A DNA stretch of 10,598 bases from Methanofollis sp. GTDB lineage: Archaea > Halobacteriota > Methanomicrobia > Methanomicrobiales > Methanofollaceae. Positions 5,765-10,598 of the stretch are shown here, one piece after another. The DNA is taken from NCBI GenBank assembly GCA_028696365.1, contig JAQVHG010000053.1, positions 1-10,598 of the forward strand. The letters are read 5' to 3'. Numbering within the stretch: position 1 is the stretch's first letter; each line of letters begins with the position of its first letter. Made by a program: the position numbers and the translations under genes. The notes under the pieces are model-generated. The model did no database searches. It was not told the DNA's origin and saw nothing but the letters and a program-made list of their open reading frames with translations.

Positions 5765-5959
5765 GAACTCCCGGCACCTATGAGGCACCTATGATGATGA
5801 AGGCGTGGGGTTCTTCAGATGTGCCGCCTCTAACAGAAGGACAAGGAATGCCATGTTGCTCTCTCACGCCGTAGGAAAAACCCGAGCCCACAGATGAAAA
5901 GAGGCGGGGGCGGCAAGGCCCCCCACAGAGATGGCTGTCCAGATGAATTCTACAGAGTT
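5765..5959 (+). repeat. Degenerate repeat-family fragments downstream of cobT
   Basis: Two parts are recognisable. Around 5784-5828, GGCACC-ATG followed by AAGG-GTG and then CAGATGTGCCGCC (5816-5828) repeats the order of 7796-7837; the 13-mer is identical and the preceding 24 bases match at 18. Around 5906-5959, the hairpin GGGGGC-GGCAAG-GCCCCC is followed by CACAGAGATGGCTGTCCAGA and an end-like GAATTCTACAGAGTT (5945-5959). No matching left end or target duplication was found, so these look like decayed or truncated copies. Confidence 0.5.
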
Positions 5960-5998
5960 ATAAAAACGTCTCATGCAGTCATGCTTGATACCAGAATG

Positions 5999-6012
5999 CC
6001 AAAAAAGAAGGA
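5999..6012 (-). terminator. T-rich terminator of cobT
   Basis: Ten or so bases after the TAA at 6025-6023, the minus strand reads CCTTCTTTTTTGGC. A run of six T after a T/C-rich stretch with no strong hairpin fits archaeal termination. Confidence 0.5.
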
Positions 6013-6022
6013 TCCAGGTATC

Positions 6023-7033
6023 TTATCTGAACGATCTGACGGTGGAGAGGATGGTCGACCTGATCTCCTCTTCTGAGTACCCCATCATCCGTGCAAGGAA
6101 CATGGAGCCGCCAGCACCCATTCCCTCCTTCACCTCGCCCTTACAATACCTCGCAATCCCCGCATCGCCGAGGGTGCCGAAGTCAGGATCCACATAATAG
6201 GCCTTCACTCCTACTGCGGCCACGGCCTCCTCGAAGTTTGCCGAAGCATCGGTGCGCACATACTCGGTTGTGGCAAGTGGGACCATGGGCCTGCCGAGTC
6301 CCTTGAGCACGGCATCGACGGCAAGCATCTGGGTGCCCCCGGCAAAGACGAGCGTGCCTTCAAAGGTACTCGCGATCCCTGCGGCCACCGGCATCATGGG
6401 GTCGCCCCCGATCCGCACTACCTCAAGGGCGTCGGTGACCCGCTCGCGTTCCACCCGATCCACTACATATCTGCAGATCTCCTCCTTCAAGTGCACTGGA
6501 TTCTCGACAAAACTGCTCGAGACCTTTGCATCGTACCCGAGGGCGCGCAGGACGCAGAGGGCGGTCGTCGTCCCGCCAGGCACGCACTCGCCGAGCACCA
6601 GGAAGTCGGCACACCTGGAGAGGAGACGGCCGACCCGCTCGCCAGCAGTAAGAAGAGTCCTGGCTGCAGGGACCGCGTCGCTCTCCCTAGGGTCGCCACC
6701 GGGCGCGCCATAAATATCGATACACGGGACAGTCGGGGGGTTGAAAAGCCCGGCATTCACAAAGACCGGTTCGATCCCAGTGAGCGCCACCATTGCCCTG
6801 GTGATCACCGCCGGCGTCGGGCACCCAGTCGGGGTGTTGGGCTTGAGAGGCATCGAGGTGATCGCCCCGGTGGTGATCATCTCGGCGTCGAGGATCGGTG
6901 TGTAGACTGTCTTTTTAGGAGACGGCCCCGCGCCCGATACCCCTGGTACCATCGAGAGTGCGGTATTCCCAAGGACGCTTGCAAAGAGCGGTCGTGAAAA
7001 CTCAATGGAAGGAGACTCTGAGAGAAATGTCAT
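6023..7033 (-). CDS. cobT: Nicotinate-nucleotide--dimethylbenzimidazole phosphoribosyltransferase, archaeal type
   Basis: A 336-residue protein of the archaeal CobT-like family (UPF0284/TIGR00303). CobT transfers the phosphoribosyl group of nicotinate mononucleotide to the lower-ligand base, giving the alpha-riboside 5'-phosphate that becomes the B12 nucleotide tail; in methanogens the base is usually 5-hydroxybenzimidazole. Family segments seen are VSGAGPSPKKTVYTPILDAE (32-51), NAGLFNPPTVPCIDIYGAPG (93-112), LGECVPGGTTTALCVLRALG (147-166), FAGGTQML (230-237) and the C-terminal KEGMGAGGSMFLARMMG. The full family length is present. ATG 7033 is chosen because the upstream part of the frame (to 7138) is antisense to cobZ and not conserved-looking. 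There is no ribosome-binding site, so it is probably leaderless. It is divergent from cobZ, whose product acts on CobT-derived phosphate. Confidence 0.92.
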   Translation of the reverse strand: MTFLSESPSIEFSRPLFASVLGNTALSMVPGVSGAGPSPKKTVYTPILDAEMITTGAITSMPLKPNTPTGCPTPAVITRAMVALTGIEPVFVNAGLFNPPTVPCIDIYGAPGGDPRESDAVPAARTLLTAGERVGRLLSRCADFLVLGECVPGGTTTALCVLRALGYDAKVSSSFVENPVHLKEEICRYVVDRVERERVTDALEVVRIGGDPMMPVAAGIASTFEGTLVFAGGTQMLAVDAVLKGLGRPMVPLATTEYVRTDASANFEEAVAAVGVKAYYVDPDFGTLGDAGIARYCKGEVKEGMGAGGSMFLARMMGYSEEEIRSTILSTVRSFR

Positions 7034-7070
7034 ATCAATGTATATATTGAGCCTGACCAAAAATTCTCCT
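7034..7070. promoter_or_regulatory. Overlapping divergent promoters of cobT and cobZ
   Basis: The start codons of cobT (7033, minus) and cobZ (7071, plus) are 37 bases apart. On the plus strand TATATATT (7041-7048) is centred about 26 bases before the cobZ ATG, the spacing for a leaderless transcript. On the minus strand GAATTTTT (7065-7058) is centred about 28 bases before the cobT ATG. Each TATA element therefore lies in the space the other promoter's polymerase must occupy. The cobZ box is clear; the cobT box is weak. Confidence 0.5.
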
Positions 7071-7523
7071 ATGTTTGAGATTGAAGCGCGGCTCAAAACT
7101 AAAGGGATCACCACCGAAGCCATCGTCGACGCCGGCATGGGACTCTATGTCTCGCATGGGATGAGTCCTGAAGAGGCGAGGGTGCGCCTTAAGAAAAAGA
7201 TCCTGGCATCATATCAGGATCCAAACGTCTCATCCCTTCTCCTCAGCGCCATTCTCCTCGAAGAAGAACTCTACGAGAACCGGAATGACTCCGAGATCGC
7301 CGACGATCCCGTCTTCCTCCTCTCCGACGAGATCATCGGGATGGCCATCGCTGAGATCATCGGCGGCACCTATGCCCGCTTCGAGTTCACCCGCTACGAC
7401 CAGAACAAACCAGGCATCCTCGGTGAACTTGGGCCCTTCCTCGACGATGCCGTCGCCGGCCTCATCGCCGGGAACACCTCGCGGCTGTATAGCGAGAGTT
7501 TCGCCGCCGGGAATGAAGAATAG
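7071..7523 (+). CDS. cobZ: Alpha-ribazole phosphatase, archaeal CobZ type
   Basis: A 150-residue protein of the archaeal CobZ family, related in fold to phosphatidylglycerophosphatase A (PgpA) and unrelated to bacterial CobC. In Methanosarcina mazei CobZ replaces CobC, removing the 5'-phosphate from alpha-ribazole phosphate (or adenosylcobalamin phosphate). Visible marks are the N-terminal AIVDAGMGLYVSHGMSPEEA (17-36), LLLSAILLEEELYE (56-69), SDEIIGMAIAEIIGGT (85-100), FEFTRYDQNKPGILGELGPF (104-123) and LDDAVAGLIAG (124-134). The acidic D-E and DD pairs are the probable metal ligands. ATG 7071 is preferred because translation further upstream would run into the cobT start region, and a TATA box sits at leaderless distance. 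It is divergent from cobT, linking consecutive parts of nucleotide-loop assembly. Confidence 0.85.
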   Translation: MFEIEARLKTKGITTEAIVDAGMGLYVSHGMSPEEARVRLKKKILASYQDPNVSSLLLSAILLEEELYENRNDSEIADDPVFLLSDEIIGMAIAEIIGGTYARFEFTRYDQNKPGILGELGPFLDDAVAGLIAGNTSRLYSESFAAGNEE

Positions 7524-7631
7524 ATAATTCTGTAAAGAGTGTTCGGGCTGCTCTCTTCACGAGGCCCGGTCGCCCCTCACTCCATCTCGCGTGAGAGATC
7601 AGCAGAGGGAGACATCACCCTCTGAACGATC

Positions 7632-7766
7632 AGTTCTGTAAAACCCTCTGGACCTCTCTCTCTGACGGGGGGCGTGCCACCCCCCGAACCCCCCGCAACA
7701 CGATAGGTCGAGGAGGGCAGCACTCTCTTTATGGTCATCAATTCTACCTTCCCGACCCTATCGTGC
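7632..7766 (-). repeat. Dispersed intergenic repeat, uninterrupted copy on the minus strand
   Basis: Read on the minus strand, this is homologous to the inner part of 1627-1758. The plus-strand order is: an end-like AGTTCTGTAAAACCCTC (7632-7648), GGACCTCTCTCTCTGAC, a hairpin GGGGGG (7667-7672)/CCCCCC (7680-7685), then CACGATAGGTCG (7699-7710) paired with CGACCCTATCGTG (7753-7765), with further pairing of GGAGGGCAG and CTACCTTCC inside the stem. It contains ATCAATTC (7737-7744), the site that corresponds to the duplicated octamer around the 2459-2844 insertion. A further stem, GGGATC (7773-7778)/GATCCC (7788-7793), follows directly. A right-hand terminal repeat is not identified. Confidence 0.65.
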
Positions 7767-8130
7767 TCTCCTGGGATCCGGGGGCAAGATCCCTCGGCAC
7801 CGATGTTTGGGAAGGTGTGATGATCAGATGTGCCGCCCTCGCGCCGAGGGGGAGAAAACCAAAACCCCCCACACCGGGGATAGGCGGAGGCAGCGATGAA
7901 ACGAGATCCCCACCAGTTCTTCAGTCTTGAAAAAGAGCGATCAAGCGATGAGAAATTTTCATCGCGTATGCTTGAGCCAGAAGTTCATGCTTGATTCTGT
8001 AGAACCAAAAATAGAGGTCATCCCAAAACTCTCCGGCCCTCATCCTCATCGATTGAGAGCAATGGATGGCAATGAAGAGATTCCCAGTTTTTTCATCGCG
8101 CACCCATGCATTCGTACCCTTCCCCCTCGC
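7767..8130. other. Repeat-derived intergenic stretch without a recognised gene
   Basis: Contains GGCACCGATG and CAGATGTGCCGCC (7825-7837), both shared with 5784-5828, and an isolated end-like GATTCTGTAGAACC at 7993-8006 that has no partner. Both strands have short open frames, but none has a recognisable motif, a ribosome-binding site or a promoter. I call nothing coding here. Confidence 0.5.
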
Positions 8131-8135
8131 TCGCG

Positions 8136-8154
8136 CTGGGGGCGCTGCCCCCAG
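8136..8154. repeat. Perfect GC-rich stem-loop
   Basis: CTGGGGGC (8136-8143), loop GCT, GCCCCCAG (8147-8154): a perfect 8-bp stem. It is followed by ACCCCCCGG and the next repeat copy, an arrangement similar to the hairpin/GGGGGGT pair in the copies at 1694-1721 and 7667-7696. Confidence 0.6.
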
Positions 8155-8162
8155 ACCCCCCG

Positions 8163-8290
8163 GATTGCGATAAGGACGGGAAGGCAGAGCGATGATCATG
8201 AAGACGAAATGGGATCCTCCACCAATCTCCATCAGCGGGGGGCCCGGGGGGCGGCACGCCCCCTGGTCGAGGAGAGCATTGAGAATTTCT
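8163..8290 (+). repeat. Dispersed intergenic repeat, copy next to the surface-protein genes
   Basis: Begins with ATTGCGATAAGGACGGGAAG (consensus GCACGATAGGGTCGGGAAG) and GCAGAGCGATGATCATGAAG, reaches GCGGGGGGCCCGGGG and the hairpin GGGGCG (8248-8253)-GCA-CGCCCC (8257-8262), and ends near GAGAATTTCT (8281-8290), where the family's right end GGGTTTCTACAGAGCC would be expected but degenerates. The GGGGCGGCACGCCCCCTG string is identical to that at 1706-1723. No target duplication is seen. Confidence 0.6.
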
Positions 8291-8359
8291 GGAAGGAAGC
8301 ACTTCAGTTCGAGGAGAACTTCAACCCTAGAGAATTTTGGGATATGCTCATAGAGAAGT

Positions 8360-9436
8360 TCACCTCTTTCTTCTCACGACATATCCCCCCACCGCCAGTG
8401 CGCAGACAATCAGCAGTCCTCCGGCCCCGATCAGTGCCCATGGGGTCTCTTCGGTGACCGACCGTGGCTCATCCATGCCGATTGTGGTAGCGACGGCAGC
8501 CGGACGGTCCGCCGATGCCGAAACCGGTTTCGGAGTGGCCCATGAGAGGGCGAAGATGCTGAAGTGCGAGACGCGAGCGGTCACCGTCCGCGTGGCCGAG
8601 TCGATGGTGGCGGGCACCTCCTGCCAGGCGTCGCTCTCAGGGTTGTACCACATTACCGTCAGGGTGGTCAGGTCGCCGATCTTCTCCCACTCTTCTGCAG
8701 AGAGCGTATAGGTGAGAGTCACGGGCGGGTTGAAGGTAGCGCCGTCCGGGCCGCACCTAAGAGCAAAACCGATCGTCGTTCCCGGGGGGATCGGGGGGGT
8801 GCCGCTCGTGTCGGCCCTTTTGACAGTCACTTCACCGAGCGGTTCGCCGTCCCGGTTGCGGGCGACCGTGCCTTCCTTGATGATCACCGACCCCACGCCG
8901 TCGCCGGTCCCCACAGTCACGGTCCCGGTCACTTCGCCGCTCTTCGATATCGGGAGAGTCGCCCGCTCGACTGACGCTGTTGGTGCCGTGGTCGTGGTCC
9001 GGGAGACCGGAGAGCCTCCTCCTCCACCGCCACCGGAGGGGGGTCTTGGGGTGTCCCCGCCGGTCCCGACACTCAGGTCTAAGCGACTCGTGCCATCAGG
9101 GCTGAAGGTCGCCGTCTCTTTTGATGCTTTTCCGTCGATACGGAAGGTGATCGTCTCACCGCTGAGGTCTTCGATACCAAAGACCAGTAGTCGCTCGCCT
9201 TCGTGTCGGGTGGTGCCGCCATATGTCCCGTCCGCCGCGGTCAGCACAGGCCCGTACTCATTGCCACCCAGCACCGCCGTGACCTCGGTCCCAGCGGGCG
9301 CAGGCTTGCCGTCGATCGTCACGCCCCCCCTGAACTCATGGGGAAAAATAGGGAGAGCCTCGTCGGCCGCCGCTGCACCGGCAAAGAGGCCGCAGAGGAG
9401 GAGCACCGCAATGCCCTGCCAGGTTTTCATCTTCAT
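8360..9436 (-). CDS. Secreted, C-terminally anchored surface protein with beta-sandwich domains
   Basis: A 358-residue protein with a signal peptide (MKMKTWQGIAVLLLCGLFAG, probable cleavage after the AAAA at 21-24). An extracellular domain of about 100 residues follows (GGVTIDGKPAPAGTEVTAVL onward), of the kind seen in many methanogen surface proteins. Then come a low-complexity linker rich in Gly, Pro and Thr (128-154) and a second beta-rich domain, about 160-298. Its end has FNPPVTLTYTLSAEEWEKIG and VSHFSIFAL, the pattern of the ZU5-like/SHFT-type domains before archaeal anchors. A transmembrane helix (333-352) ends in the basic tail VVRRKR. It should lie outside the cell with only the tail inside. 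Its ATG overlaps the stop of the upstream PEGA gene (ATGA), so the two are coupled. The function is not recognised; cell-surface adhesion or envelope structure is a guess. Confidence 0.8.
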   Translation of the reverse strand: MKMKTWQGIAVLLLCGLFAGAAAADEALPIFPHEFRGGVTIDGKPAPAGTEVTAVLGGNEYGPVLTAADGTYGGTTRHEGERLLVFGIEDLSGETITFRIDGKASKETATFSPDGTSRLDLSVGTGGDTPRPPSGGGGGGGSPVSRTTTTAPTASVERATLPISKSGEVTGTVTVGTGDGVGSVIIKEGTVARNRDGEPLGEVTVKRADTSGTPPIPPGTTIGFALRCGPDGATFNPPVTLTYTLSAEEWEKIGDLTTLTVMWYNPESDAWQEVPATIDSATRTVTARVSHFSIFALSWATPKPVSASADRPAAVATTIGMDEPRSVTEETPWALIGAGGLLIVCALAVGGYVVRRKR

Positions 9437-10598
9437 ACTCCAATGGCACAGAGCAGGTCCGCATCGCTCATGTACAGCCAGTAGCCCTCCATGGGCTCCA
9501 TCGTCCGGGTCTCACTGTGCCGTCCATCGGCGCCACGAATGATCGAGGTCTCGTACTCCTGCGCACCGGCGTCGAACCCGATGACGGTGGCCCACCACCT
9601 CTCGACCGATCTGAGGGTGTTCGCCGCAGGTTCGGGAACGGTGTCGGTGAACCCGACGGCGTTCCAGCCTTTATCGAGGGCCTTCTCAGGTGGTGTTTCG
9701 GCGCCACCTGAATCGAAGACGAGCGGGATCTCGTAGGTGCCGTTTGCATAGATCCAGACTCCGTCGAGTGGTCTGAACGACTCTTCAGAACTCATCGCCT
9801 CCCACTGTTTCGTCCCGTTGTACAGTAGCACCGAGTGCTCGGCAGTGTCCACGTCGTCGAAGATGGCGATGGTGCTATAGCCGGGAGCGAGGGGTCTGGG
9901 TGTCGAGACGAAGTTCCACCCGGGCACAAGTGTGATCGAGGCCTGTGCAAGGTCGAAGTGGACTGCGACACTCTCGCCCTCGACGACCGTCACCGTCTCC
10001 TCGGCGTCTAGGTAGCCGTCAAGGTTCACGGTGACCTGATGTTCGCCGGGCGAGAGGCGCGTGAGCGTGGTGTTCGTCTGCTCCCCGGTATCTTTTCCGT
10101 CCAAGAAGATTCTAGCACCGTCTGGGGAGGAGGTGACCATGATGTTTCCTGCGGGTTCGGCGAGAGTGAAGTCGACCGAAACCGTCTCGTTGTCGGTGAC
10201 CGTCGCCTCTGTCGAGGCGTCCATGTACCCGGATTTCTTCACGGTGATGGTGTGTTCACCGGCGGCGATCCCTTCAAGGATTGCGTTCGTCGTCTCGCCG
10301 GTGTCTTCATCGTCCAGGAAGATCATTGCACCTTCAGGCGTCGAGGTGACGGCGATGCACCCGACCGCCTCCTCAAGGTCGAGGTGAACGTCGGTGGTCT
10401 CGTTGTGCCGGATCGTGACACCGGTCGCCGCGTCGCGGTAACCCTCCTTCTTCAGGGTGACGGTGTGCTCGCCGACGGCGATCCCCTCAAGGGTGGTGTC
10501 GGTTGTCTCACCGGCGTCGGCGCCGTCGATGAAGATCGCCGCACCCTCGGGTGTCGAGGTGACGGTCAGGTTGCCGGTGTACGTGGTCAGCGAGAGGT
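9433..10598 (-). CDS. PEGA-domain surface protein, 3' part (partial at window edge)
   Basis: The reading frame is open to the window edge, so at least 387 residues are encoded and the start is outside. It holds three tandem PEGA domains of 70-71 residues (10575-10363, 10362-10150, 10149-9940). Each has TSTPEGA or TSSPDGA, then IFxDGxDxGE, GEHTVT and a K/L-x-GY motif. PEGA domains are extracellular beta-rich modules found in surface-layer and surface proteins. After them comes a methanogen-specific C-terminal domain beginning ITLVPGWNFVSTPRPL, with LDGVWIYANGTYEIPL, KGWNAVGF and EGYWLYMSDADLL. No C-terminal membrane helix is seen, so anchoring may come from the N-terminus or from its partner gene, which overlaps it by ATGA. 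An apparent start at 10326 is internal to the second repeat and is not used. Confidence 0.88.
   Translation of the reverse strand, partial: LSLTTYTGNLTVTSTPEGAAIFIDGADAGETTDTTLEGIAVGEHTVTLKKEGYRDAATGVTIRHNETTDVHLDLEEAVGCIAVTSTPEGAMIFLDDEDTGETTNAILEGIAAGEHTITVKKSGYMDASTEATVTDNETVSVDFTLAEPAGNIMVTSSPDGARIFLDGKDTGEQTNTTLTRLSPGEHQVTVNLDGYLDAEETVTVVEGESVAVHFDLAQASITLVPGWNFVSTPRPLAPGYSTIAIFDDVDTAEHSVLLYNGTKQWEAMSSEESFRPLDGVWIYANGTYEIPLVFDSGGAETPPEKALDKGWNAVGFTDTVPEPAANTLRSVERWWATVIGFDAGAQEYETSIIRGADGRHSETRTMEPMEGYWLYMSDADLLCAIGV

Noticed and set aside
7005..7070. Upstream start for cobZ giving 172 residues
   Set aside because: The extra 22 codons are antisense to the cobT N-terminus and the TATA box lies inside them, which fits a start at 7071 better.
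7921..8232. Minus-strand frame ending in a peptide-like ISHRLIALFQD
   Set aside because: Its N-terminal two thirds run through GC-rich hairpin repeat sequence and there is no start signal; probably chance, though a remnant cannot be excluded.
7993..8290. Possible complete element between GATTCTGTAGAACC and GAATTTCT
   Set aside because: The right end does not match beyond TTTCT, and the flanking octamers (TCATGCTT and GCACTTCA) do not match, so only fragments are called.
8712..9542. Plus-strand open frame of 276 codons opposite the surface-protein gene
   Set aside because: Antisense to a gene with clear signal peptide, linker and membrane anchor; its Ser/Pro/Val-rich translation is a mirror of that gene's Gly/Thr-rich codons.

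Overview
The window is most likely from a methanogenic archaeon of the order Methanomicrobiales (Methanofollis or Methanoculleus-like; the genus is inferred, not shown). The grounds are anaerobic cobalamin genes of archaeal type (cbiT, cbiL, cbiF, archaeal cobT and the archaeal phosphatase cobZ), a stand-alone GMP synthase amidotransferase subunit, TATA-type promoter elements with almost no leader, T-rich terminators, and PEGA/surface-layer-like secreted proteins typical of these methanogens. I see no tRNA, rRNA, CRISPR array or transposase gene.

Layout. Positions 1-1259 (minus strand) hold a tightly overlapped corrin-ring methyltransferase operon cbiT-cbiL-cbiF, the last gene cut by the window edge. 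After a 0.5 kb repeat-containing gap comes a lone nitroreductase (1786-2304, minus). After a further repeat block lies a second overlapped minus-strand operon, guaA(A)-YkgJ-family metal-cluster protein-TraB-family membrane protein (5266 down to 2984). Another repeat block follows, then a divergent pair, cobT (7033 to 6023, minus) and cobZ (7071 to 7523, plus), whose start codons are only 37 bases apart. Beyond an 0.8 kb repeat block are two secreted surface-protein genes on the minus strand (10598 to 8360): a PEGA-repeat protein, partial at the edge, translationally overlapped with a membrane-anchored beta-sandwich protein.

How the genes fit together. CbiT, CbiL and CbiF methylate the corrin ring. 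CobT activates the lower-ligand base to an alpha-riboside phosphate, and CobZ removes the phosphate late in nucleotide-loop assembly. The window therefore carries ring and tail steps of B12 synthesis, as expected in a methanogen that needs corrinoid methyl carriers.

The least ordinary part is the intergenic DNA. Every gap above 300 bases is filled with copies of one dispersed, non-coding repeat family. Intact copies have terminal inverted repeats close to GGCTCTGTAGAAACCCTC, an internal GC-rich hairpin (GGGGCGGCACGCCCC or variants) and often a second long hairpin (CACGATAGGTCG...CGACCCTATCGTG). One 121-bp copy (5401-5521) is flanked by a perfect 8-bp direct repeat. A 386-bp copy (2459-2844) is flanked by a 7/8 direct repeat and appears to have landed inside an older copy of the same family, whose uninterrupted counterpart is at 7724-7765. 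This is a MITE-like, non-autonomous transposable family; the parent transposase is not in this window.
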